Shown here in pieces: positions 53,709 to 63,882 of a DNA stretch of 64,000 nt; position 1 is the first letter of the stretch, and every line of letters begins with the position of its first letter. The notes under the pieces were generated by a model that saw nothing but the letters and a program-made list of their open reading frames with translations, ran no database searches and was not told where the DNA came from. The translations under genes and the position numbers were made by a program. The stretch spans positions 632,501 through 696,500 of the forward strand of contig LR990053.1 in assembly GCA_905147135.1 (NCBI GenBank), given 5' to 3'. The DNA comes from Blastobasis lacticolella. Its lineage: Eukaryota; Arthropoda; Insecta; Lepidoptera; Blastobasidae.

Positions 53709-54183
53709 AATCAACTGGCAATCTGATTGGCCAATCAGACTGTGTCATATGGAAGCCCCTTTAATCTTAAATTTTTCTCGCACCCACCAAAGATATATCG
53801 GCGGGTACCCGGAATTTATTCGAAACAAAATAGGTCGTATTGTGCGCGCAGTCACGTCCGGGACGGCCGTGGGCAACTGTGGTGGAAATGAGTTTTCCAC
53901 GCACACTTCCTGATGTTATATAAGCAAGCCCACAAAGGACAGTGAATTGGAAATTGATTTGCTGCACCTGATTCTGGTATTAGTGACGAGGGTGGAATTT
54001 TTGCTGCTGTTATGTTGTGAGAAAAGGCGTGGCGTTATGAATGTATTTTGTGCTGTGCTCCGACGGAAATTTTTTTCAACAATGGATAGTTTTGGATGGT
54101 TTTGACATGTGGAGTGTTTGGGGCAGTATGGGGCGCAACCATCATCTCACTTACGATGATGACCATCTTGATAAACATTGTAA

Positions 54184-54308
54184 GGGGAGCGTGACCAGAT
54201 TGGATCATGGTTACTACATTCAATCGCCGGAATATGATATTTTCTGTCACCGTAAGAGCATCGGTTGGTGTTCAACTAATGTACCTAACTCAGAAAAGAG
54301 TTACTTTT
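54184..54308 (-). mobile_element. SINE B, internal fragment
   Basis: 'GTGACCAGATTGGATCATGG', 'CACCGTAAGAGCATCGGTTG' and 'CAACTAATGTACCTAACTCA'. Confidence 0.78.
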
Positions 54309-54811
54309 AGAGTTACTGAGATGGAACACTAAGAAAAAATTATCAACCGCAATATTTCCCACTGAACCTAAACGCCCAAAAACACAAATAAATCAACAAT
54401 AAAGCCTAGGCTCCTATGCACTAGTTCAAGCGAACGCAAGGTGAATCTGCACGATCTCCCAAGTTTGAAGTTATCAATTGAGTCTCAAACGCTTGCAGCC
54501 AACTTGGACCGACTCGAGGTGAACTTGTCCAAACTCGTAGACTCAGAGTCTCGGAGTCTGGAAGCCTTGAGTTCGCGCAAATTACAGACGGGAGCAGGCC
54601 CGGTGCCAAATGACGGCAGGCTTAAACGCCAACATTACACACTGCGAAGTTCTGCGATCTACGGGCCGGTTGGGACTAAGTGTTGTTGAGATATCTCCCA
54701 ATTCCAGGGTTTAAATGTACGCTTAGAAAGCGCATACGCGCAGCAACCGCCTTTTTTAAACGTCATACTCATAGCAATTAAGCTTTGATAAGCGCCGTGT
54801 AGAATGACATC
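54309..54811. other. Non-coding sequence; GTG-led frame rejected
   Basis: The + frame 54441-54689 has no ATG start and no family match. Confidence 0.35.
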
Positions 54812-55070
54812 AGAAAATAAATTAATGAATAAATATGCTTGGACAATTCACACAGCGCCATCTAACCCCAAAATAAGCAAAACTTGTGTTACCTATGGGT
54901 GCCAGAGAACTGATAAACTACTTATATATTTTTAAATACATACTTATTATACATATAACACCCAGACCCAAACAGAAATTAAAATTCATCATTTTAATTT
55001 CTGCCCGGCCGAGAATTGAACCCGGGACATCTGCGTGGCAGAAATGTTAGCGAACTGAACCATTCAGGTG
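54812..55070 (-). mobile_element. SINE A, full length
   Basis: All family blocks are present. The B-box is damaged ('GAGAATTGAACCCGG' on the + strand). Confidence 0.87.
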
Positions 55071-55114
55071 GTCAAATAAAATATAATACTATAGAAATTT
55101 TCAGCTCTCTAGTA

Positions 55115-55297
55115 CTTTATGCATTTTAATTACCGCTACAGTCACCGAGATGTCATCGAACGAGATGATGGTGCCGAAGCTTATGTCCACCACACGCCCT
55201 TCTCGCAGCGCCGTCATCCCGACCGCCGCAGATGGGAGAAGTATGGTGGTCCACTAGAACTCGGCCCAAGATTGTGACGGTCCGATGTGCCAAAACA
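55115..55297 (-). other. Unassigned coding-like segment
   Basis: A minus frame includes 'TTILLPSAAVGMTALREG' and 'VVDISFGTIISFDDIS', hydrophobic and protein-like, from about 55245 down to 55100. I cannot assign it. It could be a LINE or other repeat remnant, since it abuts family C, or a host exon; no convincing splice acceptor was seen. Confidence 0.25.
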
Positions 55298-55660
55298 TTT
55301 TTTTTTCTTTTTTTCATACGGTAGGCAAACAGGCAAGCGGGCTACCTGATGGAAAGTGGTCACCACTGCCTATAGACATTAGCAACACCAAGAGTATCGC
55401 CAATGCGTTGACCACCTCTATAACACGTTGCTCTGGCAGCAAAAAGGCAAATGACACTCCACTGCCAAAGCCACGGTTACCCAAATCCCCACCCCATGGA
55501 GCACTGGAAACTATACTCATCGGCAGAAACACAATATTATTTAAAAGAGTATTATTTAGTTGCGATTTTCTATTAGGTGGAGGTACTGCTTCAGTCGGGC
55601 GGCTCCAATTCGAACGAGATACCGCGCTATGCCCTACCTCTCTTAAACTTCTCCACATAC
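55298..55660 (-). mobile_element. Family C retroposon with 114-codon open frame
   Basis: The longest family C copy. Minus-strand sense ends in an A-rich tail (T-run at 55298-55313). The ATG-led frame 55314-55658 stays open to 'ACLPTV' and stop just before the tail; the same frame is open for about 110 codons in 62008-62348. Many differences between the two are amino-acid changing, so I see no sign of purifying selection. The protein has no recognised domain. Confidence 0.75.
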
Positions 55661-56324
55661 TGCCGTCACATTGCGTCGTTCGCTATAACATTATGCCCGA
55701 TTTTCATTGGTCAAAGACTGGCAAGTTACGAGTAACTGTTCGTACTTAAGCGAAGTCTAATACCATTTCTCTGTCGATATGGATAAACAACTGACACTCA
55801 GGGTCTGATGACGAACCCTGAAGTTACATGGCTTAAATCGTTTTATTAAAGCTAACATTTATTTAACTATGGAGCATTCCCTGAAGGAGTGTGGGAAAGT
55901 CATTCTTTCGAGGATATGGCCGAGTATATTTCTAATTGTTTTTATAAACTATGCTATAACCTAAGTGTGACTTTTCAATAATGACAGGCTAATAAAATTC
56001 CAATGCACCCTTTCACTTTCCAATCTCTATAACGTTTTATCCAAAAAAGCCCAACGTAGCCGTAGTGGCACATCCATACCACTAATTATTATCAACTACG
56101 TAGACTTTCCCTCCATGCTTAAACAAATAACGAGCAGTGTATTGTGCCGTCAAACTATAATGATGGCCCATTTGTCTTCACATCTGGGTCAGCGGTCGGG
56201 AAGTCGCATAATAACATTGACTGGCAGATGAATTATTGTCGTAGGAGGACATGTATTGTAGCGTAGTCACTGTTCATAATTTATTAGTAAACATGTATAA
56301 GCTTGCGCAGACCGGATAATTACG
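55661..56324. other. Non-coding sequence without recognised repeat
   Basis: Nothing supported. Confidence 0.4.
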
Positions 56325-56546
56325 TCATCATCATCATCTCGGCGTTAATGACCCGGTTGTGCTCTTGGGCTTGAGAAATTTTTGACCGAAAAATTACGTA
56401 GAGAACAAATATCTAGATATGCCACGACAGGCACGGGAAGGAAAGGCCGGCCTAAGAAGCGATGTCGTTAAGAAAAAAGACTCCGGGACCTCGCGTACCC
56501 CGCGAAAGCGAACCGGGATTTAACGCCGGGATGATTATGATCATGA
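56325..56546. mobile_element. Two SINE B 3' ends facing outward around a LINE-like scrap
   Basis: 56325-56375 is a minus 3' end (CATCATCATC, 'GGCGTTAATGACCCGGTTGT'). 56481-56546 is a plus 3' end ('CCGGGATTTAACGCCGGGAT', GATGATTATGATCATGATG). Between them 'GRKGRPKKR' recalls an RTE C-terminus. Confidence 0.55.
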
Positions 56547-56720
56547 TGTGTAGAAGCTAGACAGACCAGAAAAATATACCTAGTATGGAAATACGTAACG
56601 CACACAAACTTTTTACCTTGGTAGAATAATACAGCCCGTCATTCCTCCATGCATGTCTCTTAATTATCAAACGCTAATTAAAATATTTTCGAAATCCTTT
56701 CAGTAGTTTTTGGCGAAACT

Positions 56721-57074
56721 GCGTCGAGGGCCTAATGACTCGTAAGCGAGAGGTCCCGGGTTCGAATCTTAGTGCAATCATGTAGTTTCATCTTTTTTAA
56801 ATAAGTAGATTAGGTAAACACTAAGCGATGCTCTTACGGTGAGGGTAAACATCGTGATGAAACCTACAGTATTTTATGCGACTGAATGTGTAACCATGAC
56901 ACAATAGTGTCAGGTTCCCCTAGTAACAGGGTCACGGAGGTCCGATGACAGTCACTCAACGGTAATTACCTGATGTGTATATCATGTTCAAGGAAAACAC
57001 CGGGGCATCTTGACATGGCGTTGACATCACAACCGGGATATCAACGCCAATCTGATGATTTATTATTATTATAC
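56721..57074 (+). mobile_element. SINE B, full length with shortened head
   Basis: B-box 'GGTTCGAATC' is intact but the A-box side is contracted. The body is complete. The tail ends 'AACGCCAATCTGATGATT' plus TATTATTATTAT. Confidence 0.85.
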
Positions 57075-57448
57075 TAAAATAATTAGGTTTATAGTGCTAG
57101 CGATTATAAATACCAATTACTAAATATAAACACAGACCTTGTTTCGTCCTTGTAAGTTATTTGCTTTCACTCAAAGCATTCTACTGGAAGCGGATTAGCG
57201 TCGTTCCAATTTGCGTGAGATGTCTCTATAGACTAATCCGGGATTAGGGTCAATACTGCTTAGCTTCGTGACAAGGCACTAGGTGCTGAGTTGACCTAGT
57301 ATATAGACTTAAACTTATAGCCACCACCCACCACCACGGATTGCTGTGATACCAATTCCACCAGGATATTACTAGGACCGGAAAAAGGGGAAACGCAGAA
57401 ACTTGTAAAATAAGTTCTACTAACCCTTAGTTTTTATTTACTACTAAC

Positions 57449-57522
57449 AATAAATGTGCTTGTACAAATTCAGACAGCGCCATCTAGCTCCAAAGTAAGC
57501 AAAGCTTGTGTTATGGGTGTAG
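57449..57522 (-). mobile_element. SINE A, 3' end only
   Basis: 'CAGCGCCATCTAGCTCCAAA' and 'GTAAGCAAAGCTTGTGTTAT'; 5'-truncated at about 75 bp. Confidence 0.8.
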
Positions 57523-57594
57523 AATCAATTCGGTGGCACCGAATTATAGTTTTTATTTTATTTAGGTATGTCGTATAACAAAAAATACAGCTGC

Positions 57595-57795
57595 AGGCGG
57601 GGTGTCACTTATATTATGCTACGCAGTGACAAACCAGCAGATAGCCTACCTTATGGTAAGCGTTCACTATCGCCCACAACATCTACGATTCATGCATTTA
57701 GGTTGTAGGGAACAAAAATGCAGAACCGCGTTGTCACTGTGCGGACAAAATGGTACTCACCCAGGCGGAATCGTCTGGCTGGATAGAACCTGACG
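57595..57795 (-). mobile_element. Family K repeat
   Basis: 'GTAAGCGTTCACTATCGCCC', 'ACATCTACGATTCATGCATT' and 'AACAAAAATGCAGAACCGCG', then 'GGCGGAATCGTCTGGCTGGA'. Confidence 0.62.
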
Positions 57796-57911
57796 AAACT
57801 ATGAGGTCTGAGCTAGATTTTCCTCAGTAAATAAAGTCTTTGTTGCCTACTTAACTTCATGACTGATGAACGGATTTGCATCAAGTTTGTATAAATGAAT
57901 ACCGATTTATT

Positions 57912-57959
57912 CAGATTCTAAATTTAAATGTCAGTGTGAATGTTTCAATTTAGAATCTG
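57912..57959. repeat. Perfect 13-bp hairpin
   Basis: CAGATTCTAAATT at 57912-57924 and its exact reverse complement at 57947-57959, with a 22-base loop. Confidence 0.88.
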
Positions 57960-58520
57960 CATAACTTACACAAATTGATAAACAATTCGCAACCAATATT
58001 TAAATTTAATATCTGTTCCCAATAATTTAAACACTTTATCTAGATTTAAAACGAAAGGGCCACCCTTTAACTTTACTGAAGTCACTAAGGTATTTAAGTT
58101 CGCTAAATTCAATCAAAAAGTTATAATAGACTACATAATGCCGTCCCAATATTGCCCAATGTGTGTTCGAGTTTGACTCAACAATGTAAGCCCCCACTTA
58201 GATTTCAATTTGTGATTGAATTTTAGTTTGAATTTTAGAACCTACTTTATCTACAGTGGGTTCATGTTTAAAACTAAAATCTATTGACCTTTGCCCACAA
58301 CTAGTTATGGTTTTTGTCGGATGTTTTGATGTAATTATTCTTGTTATTATGTTATTATTTGTTGTTAATGTAAACGATATATTCAACAAGTTGTCTTTAT
58401 TACAAGCTTTTATTTGTTTTTACTTATGTCTTTAATCAAATCTTGCAAGTTTTATCACTTGGCGATTTCAAATTGAGCTAAAATTCATACTTATGTTACT
58501 TATGTAATTGCTGTAGAACA
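57960..58520. other. AT-rich non-coding sequence
   Basis: No gene or recognised repeat. Confidence 0.4.
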
Positions 58521-58646
58521 ACTGACACCTGACCAGGTTAGTGCAAATTTCCTCACGATACCGAAGTCATTGGATATAGAATCGATCGAACTCGGTACCT
58601 CTCGCTTACGCGTCAGACCCGTTAACCATTAGCCTACCGACGCTCT
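58521..58646 (-). mobile_element. SINE B, head and proximal body
   Basis: The tRNA-like head in reverse ('GCCTACCGACGCTC', 'CTCGCTTACGCGTCAGAC', 'ATCGAACTCGGTACC') and a shortened body. Confidence 0.72.
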
Positions 58647-59099
58647 CAAAACACGTACAAAAGTTATACTATTTACAGCACTCCTTTAAAATCTAGATTA
58701 AACAACCTACCGCACAGGTAAAGACAACATTTTCTATCTGCTGCCCTCATTCTCCGCACACACCGCGCAGCCTCCCCTACATTGTGACCCTTACAATGGT
58801 CGTATCTCGAAAGCTAGCTATCACTACAACTATCTTCCATGCTGGAGTTAATCTTGTAGATTCAATTTTATACTTCCTTCGCACAAAGCTTGCATAGACT
58901 GTTGTTATCGAAGCTGTCTTCCAGAGTTGAGTCGCAGACTCTATTAAGAGTTATTAACTCCGAGTAAATTGCAGCTTAAAAGGTAGGGATAAGTTGGATA
59001 GGGTTTTTCCTTCAGTTCGCAAGTTGGTTTGTGTTTTGCTGAAACATAGCTCGGTTTGTTTATCTGGGGAATGCTTTACACAATTGTGGAGAGAAGAAT

Positions 59100-59275
59100 A
59101 TGATGTCACCAAAAGGATATTGAATATGAATATGGATGGATTCGCAGGAAGGGGAAGAAAAAAGAAAATATGGATGGATTGTGTGAGGGATATCAGTGAG
59201 CGAGAGCGAAAGCGAAAAGCAATGAATGGAGAAAGAAAACATACTATGCTGACCCTAAAATGAATAGGATAAGGG
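59100..59275 (+). pseudogene. RTE-like LINE ORF2 C-terminus
   Basis: The frame reads 'GRGRKKKIWMDCVRDIS' then 'KAMNGERKHTMLTLK' and stop. G-R-x-[RK]-x-x-W-x-D-x-V is the typical RTE-type C-terminal motif. A different LINE lineage from 38903 and 61071. No clear tail. Confidence 0.7.
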
Positions 59276-59339
59276 CCACACACAGGGTACCACACTTCAA
59301 CGAGCAACATGCATTATTGATGTTTATTAGTATTTTCAT

Positions 59340-59774
59340 TTTTCTTGCAATGAGGAGTTTTCCAATAGGTATCTAAAGCATTCCTAACCAGTCACTAGAT
59401 GGCGCCCCTACAATTTTGGTAATTGATAATCGCTTGAAATAGGTTCTTAGCAAACAGGATATAAACACTGGGTACGTTGTATTGGATAATATTGTATTTG
59501 TCAATAGTTTTCAACCATTTTAGAGGTTGTAATTATAATGGAACATAGTGCTTCTTCTTATAAATATTTCTTTTTACACTTCGTTCAACCTTTAACAGTT
59601 ATGTTTATATTATTAAACATTTTATTTTTAAGTTTAGTATTAGTTGACTGCATGAAATCACTGCCACCATCATACAGATTATAAAAAGATTACCAAAATT
59701 GTAGGAGCGCCATCTATTGATGCTTTTTGAAACCAACTATCTATACCTACTGGAAAACTCCTCATTAGCACAAA
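59340..59774. mobile_element. Foldback element, about 430 bp, with 75-bp inverted arms
   Basis: The left arm from 59351 ('TGAGGAGTTTTCCAATAGGT' ... 'AGATGGCGCCCCTACAATTT') and right arm to 59764 (complement of the same words) match at roughly 75-80 percent with one small gap. Similarity may extend about 10 bp outward. The interior of about 260 bp is non-coding. Confidence 0.8.
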
Positions 59775-60239
59775 AATACGCAATTTATGAATTTTATTTG
59801 ACTGCCATCTCACCATGTATGATATGCATACAAACTTTGCATAAGTCCAAATAACGAACAAAATATTGTCACCATGCTTGCATTGCATTGCAGTCGTGAA
59901 TTTAAGTAGATGCTTGCTATAATCCAGGATGGATTTCACGATGTATAACACTCAACTGTGTTCAAGTGTTCAATAAAACTTTATATGCTTACTATAAACT
60001 ATCGCAGACTTAAAGAACAAAAGCTTTTATTAATCCAATTTGGTATATTGTAACTGTGTGACCACAACTCAACTATACAGTCACGTCATTCCAATTAACT
60101 AGGTGTAGGACGCCCTCCGGTCAGCTCTATCGACCAAATTTTTGTCATGAATAAATAACTTTTACTGCAATATTGTTAAGGCTTAAATTTCATTCCTGTT
60201 CAATTGGAGATTGGCCAAATAAGTACAAAGGCGACGAAT

Positions 60240-60360
60240 TTGTGAAAAGGTGAAGGTGTAGGATGCGATAAACCGAGGACAGTGTGCATTGGCACTTAAT
60301 GTGGGGAGTCCTATATCCAGCAGTGGACTGGTATAGGCTGATAATGCTGATCATGATGTT
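60240..60360 (+). mobile_element. RTE-like LINE 3' end, diverged
   Basis: 'GAGTCCTATATCCAGCAGTG', 'GACTGGTATAGGCTGATAAT' and a GATCATGATG tail match the common 'P-S-V-D-W-Y-R' terminal words of RTE ends. Confidence 0.55.
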
Positions 60361-60909
60361 GAAATAAACTAACTATAGATTAGCATCTTGATCATCATTG
60401 ATGGATAAGTTTCTACGAAAATATTTGTGAGAGACGTGAGTATGGGTATTTGTGAGTATGGATATGGCGTTGTCCCACGACCGTTGCCAATTAGGACAGC
60501 GCCTTAGTGTAAGACGTATACACTTACCCAAACTCCGTTGTAGGAGAAAAGACAGACCTTTCAGCAACCTTTGTTTGTTTTTAGTTCTCCCTTGTTGTAA
60601 GAATTTTTTCGTAAATATAATTTACTTGCTTTTGTCCGACACATCGTCCGCGCAGAAATCGGTAAAGACTGGAACCAAATCGAATTTCTTGGTAAATTAC
60701 AGTCATGTGCTATTCTGGGCTGTAATTTGCGTTACATAAATAGAACTTCCACCTACATCCATTAAGTAGTTTTTGCGTGAATTGGTAACAAACATCCACC
60801 CATCCTTACAAACGTAGGAGGACGAACGTAGGAGTAGGACGTAGGATTGAGTATAACGCATTATTCTCACTGTCGTTGCCAAAATGTCTCTTCATACTTA
60901 ACAACTTGA
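60361..60909. other. Non-coding sequence; family S scrap
   Basis: 60750-60815 (-) resembles the family S start ('ATTAAGTAGTTTTTGCGTGA'). No gene supported. Confidence 0.35.
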
Positions 60910-61277
60910 CGACCTGAGTGGTTTCGTTGGATAACATGCCTCTCACACGTCCCGGTTTTGATTCCCTTCCGAGCGGAAATAGAAATAATCAATTTAAATA
61001 TCTACTACGGATCTGGGTGTAGGATGTCTAATAAATATGTATTAAAAAGAGTATATAAATAGGTTATCGAACACGCAGCGTGTCAACCAACGACCTAGTA
61101 AAGATCGCAGGTACCAGCTGGATGCCAAAGGCACAAGACCAGCCTTTATGGAGATATCTGGGGTAGGCATATGCCCCGCAGTTTGCGTATTCCGGCGGAT
61201 ATGATGAAGACGTTTACCAGTTATCTAACACAAGCTTTGCTTACTTTGACGCTAGATGGCGCTGTGTGAGTTCGTCG
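60910..61277 (+). mobile_element. SINE A interrupted by an RTE-like LINE end
   Basis: Head with 'CGACCTGAGTGGTTTCG', body to 'AGGTTATCGA', 142-bp insertion, then 'ACCAGTTATCTAACACAAGC' and the usual 3' block. Confidence 0.8.
61070..61211 (+). pseudogene. RTE-like LINE 3' end nested in SINE A
   Basis: 'TNDLVKIAGTSWMPKAQDQP' then 'LWRYLG', and a GATATGATGAAGACG tail. The same LINE as 38195-38455 (-). The flanks 'GGTTATCGA' and 'GTTTACCAG' look like a degenerate target duplication of the SINE motif GTTTATCAG. Confidence 0.78.
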
Positions 61278-61618
61278 CATGACATTTGAAGCATAATTAG
61301 CATGAAAAATGCACGGCGCTGCAACTTAAATCTCATCCCGCCAACTTCGTTAAGAGAGGCCGTTAAAGGCAAAGTTAATCATCTGCGTCATCAGGCTGAC
61401 TCACTGTGATACGGTTTGTTTGGTACGCTTCCCCCGAAAGTAATTAAGAAATAATGGCCCTTAAAACTTGTAATTTTGCGGGAAAAATAACCGGGAAACC
61501 GGGCCACGGATGACCGGACTCGTAAACTGCTTAATAAAATCCTCTTTGGCATGCTAAGCTCCGCAATACACTGCGTTGATGGACTGGCGACTTGCGATAT
61601 ATTTAGTATGTGCCCACA
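61278..61618. other. Non-coding sequence without recognised repeat
   Basis: Nothing supported. Confidence 0.4.
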
Positions 61619-61960
61619 CTAGTGCACACGGAGCGACTTCGTTCGTGTTACGTCCTTCCCCTACACTACACTACATTACCCTACCTCCTAGTCCTATACT
61701 AGGTACCCTGTATTTACTCTGCACCTACGTTACCCCGTTACCCCTGCCTATCTATAATAAGTATATATTTAAAAGTATATAAGTAGTTTATCAGTTATCT
61801 AGCACCCATAACACAAGCTTTGCTTACTTTGGGGCTAGATGGCGCTGTGTGAATTTGTCCACGATTATTATTATTATCTTCCTTCAAAATCTGTTGCATA
61901 ATTTAAAAGATACATAAGGACAGAAGGCGGGAAGCGACTTGATTTTTAACATACACATAC
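61619..61960 (-). mobile_element. Helitron-like element carrying a SINE A insertion
   Basis: CTAG at 61619-61622, hairpin region 'CACGAACGAAGTCGCT' on the minus strand, a degenerate CCTACACTA minisatellite (61655-61690), and a right end 'AATTTAAAAGATACATAAGG' plus 'AGGCGGGAAGCGACTTG'. Confidence 0.65.
61752..61876 (+). mobile_element. SINE A, 5'-truncated, inserted in the Helitron
   Basis: Starts at 'CTATAATAAGTATATATTT' and ends 'GATTATTATTATTAT'. The 3' block is perfect. Confidence 0.85.
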
Positions 61961-62007
61961 ACAAACTTACTCCAGTATTCCATAGGGATAGGCAAAGACT
62001 ATCGAGT

Positions 62008-62360
62008 ATCGAGTTTTAAGAGAGGTAGGGCATAGCGGGGTATCTCGTTCGAATTGGAGCCGCCTGACTGGGGAAGTACCTCCACCTTACAGAATATCGC
62101 AGCTAAATAATACTATTTTAAATAGTATTGTGTTTCTGCCGATGAGTAAGGTTTCCAGTGCTCCATGGGGCGGGGATTTCGGGAACCGTGGTTTTGGCAG
62201 TGGAGGGGCATTTGCTTTTTTGTTGCCAGAGCAACGTATTATAGAGTTGGGCAACGCATTGGCGATACTCTTGGGGTTACTAATGTCTATAGGCAGTGGT
62301 GACCACTTGCCATTAGGTGGCCCAGTTGCCTGTTTGCCTACCGTATGACATATAAAAACC
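62008..62360 (+). mobile_element. Family C retroposon, long + copy
   Basis: Matches 55298-55660 in reverse orientation over its whole length, including the open frame ending TGA at about 62346-62348, then 'CATATAAAAA'. Confidence 0.76.
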
Positions 62361-62570
62361 ACAAGCTACGATCCTGGCACACCTCTTTTGCCTCTTCCAC
62401 ATTCATACATATTTTCATACATTTACCCCGATTGAGGGAGATTGAGCGTTGATGTATTTAGTGCAAATTACATTGTGTTACTATTGTCGGGTTGCAATTG
62501 AAAACTTCAGTAGTTAAGGCGCAAACATTTTTTTAACCCCGACGAAAAATATGTGGTAGCACACGAACGG

Positions 62571-62829
62571 ATTCATCATCACAGCCCGTAACAGTCCACT
62601 ATAGGACTTAGGGCCTCTCCCACGAAAGGGGAGGTTATTGCCATAATCTCCACGCTTGGCAGGCGGGTTGGAGATCGCAGTGTTAAATAACAATGGATAA
62701 TGCTGCTGCCCATTTTCCAGACTACGGAGACTCTTGATCTTTTGCCTCGAAAACATTAGTCGCCTTGTAAGACACCCATGAGCGTAAGGGGTTGGTGCTA
62801 TTCTACTCTGCCGGACACCACACGGCCAT
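62571..62829 (-). mobile_element. Family D: RTE-like LINE 3' end, best copy
   Basis: 'TCATCATCACAGCCC' is the tail complement. Contains 'GGGCCTCTCCCACGAAAGGG', 'CCATAATCTCCACGCTTGGC', 'AGGCGGGTTGGAGATCGCAG' and 'CTCTGCCGGACACCACACGG'. The overlapping minus frame (62514-62756) is family sequence, not a gene. Confidence 0.78.
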
Positions 62830-63684
62830 TAAATAATTATGTTAAAGCTGAAATTGCTTTTAAATTTAATTTATCATTAGCTCAGCTCAGGTTTTTATCG
62901 ATCCATTATCTATAATTATCCTCTCGGTTGATAATCCGATTATGAAGCCAACATAACATAGGATATTATTATCCTAATGCACCATTGACTAGATAAACTG
63001 ATTGCACTATGTAATGTTTGATATTACTGCTCTTAATATAGCTTATTTCATCATTAGCCATTGCAATAAAGAGTTTACATACATACATACATTAGTCTAA
63101 TTTCATAAAATTCAATTTGGTTTTCTTTATTTAAGAACCAATTAATCGAGACGATTCTCAGCTTTGTTTCGTTGATATCGGTTCAGTTTAGTGTATTATA
63201 TATACTTTGTCGGGATTTTCTATCGGAAAGGATATGTATTTTATTAATTTGAATATCACATACATTACCCAACTCGCCATTAACAAAATTGAATTCTATA
63301 CATCGACACATCGACTCATAAAAAGCAGCAACTAATCTATAAACACCAATTACACAAATACCACGCCTCGAAGCATGCCTGTTATTACACACGTATAATT
63401 TAAAAGTTCCATTCTACATACCCGTCGTTTGCAAGCAATAACGGGCAATAACCATTGCATTAGTCCGGGTACAATTTTCCCGGGTATACAATATCCCGGG
63501 TACAAATTGCCGTGACGCATGCCCGCACGCGATAACTGATAACTTAGTTTCTGAACTGCCACCGTTTATTGCTAACATTGATACCACGTAGATACCATGA
63601 CTATAATTGACACATGGCTGTGTGTCCACTAAGTTCGGGAGTAAGCTTACCCGATAGATTTCGGAAATGTAACTGTAGGTATAC
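62830..63684. other. Non-coding sequence without recognised repeat
   Basis: A CATA microsatellite at about 63078-63092, and tandem CCCGGGTA words at 63465-63502. Confidence 0.4.
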
Positions 63685-63882
63685 TCGAATGTTTGGTAAA
63701 CTGCTCAACCGATTTGATGAAACAAAGCCAAGAAAAATATGGATTAAACTGACTGTCAAACGATCCCAAATGCCAAAATGGCAGGACCGATCTCGATGCA
63801 CTGGTGCTACAGAGATACACATATCCAAATACACACAAGGGCACACAGCAAGACGTCTTTTGGTAGACGGGGGAGGCTGTCC
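63685..63882 (+). repeat. Family R repeat copy
   Basis: 'CTGCTCAACCGATTTGATGA', 'AACAAAGCCAAG', 'CAGAGATACACATATCC' and 'GACGTCTTTTGGTAGACGGG', corresponding to the family R order. The overlapping frames are repeat-derived. Confidence 0.55.

Larger units (their letters stand above)
53058..53763. mobile_element. TIR DNA element containing two nested insertions
   Basis: The ends AAAGGGGCTTTCACACGACA and (complement) TTAAAGGGGCTTCCATATGA form TIRs of about 25 bp. Subterminal sequence is full of 'TTGGCAATCA/GACAATCTGATTG' words in both orientations. Nested inside are a palindromic element (53299-53451) and a LINE tail (53519-53708). TTAA-like flanks exist on both sides but do not align cleanly with the TIR tips, so the target duplication and superfamily are open. 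Confidence 0.75.

Noticed and set aside
55285..55749. 154-codon + frame
   Set aside because: Antisense of the family C retroposon, whose A-tail shows minus-strand sense.
62087..62362. 91-codon minus frame
   Set aside because: Antisense shadow of the + strand family C copy.
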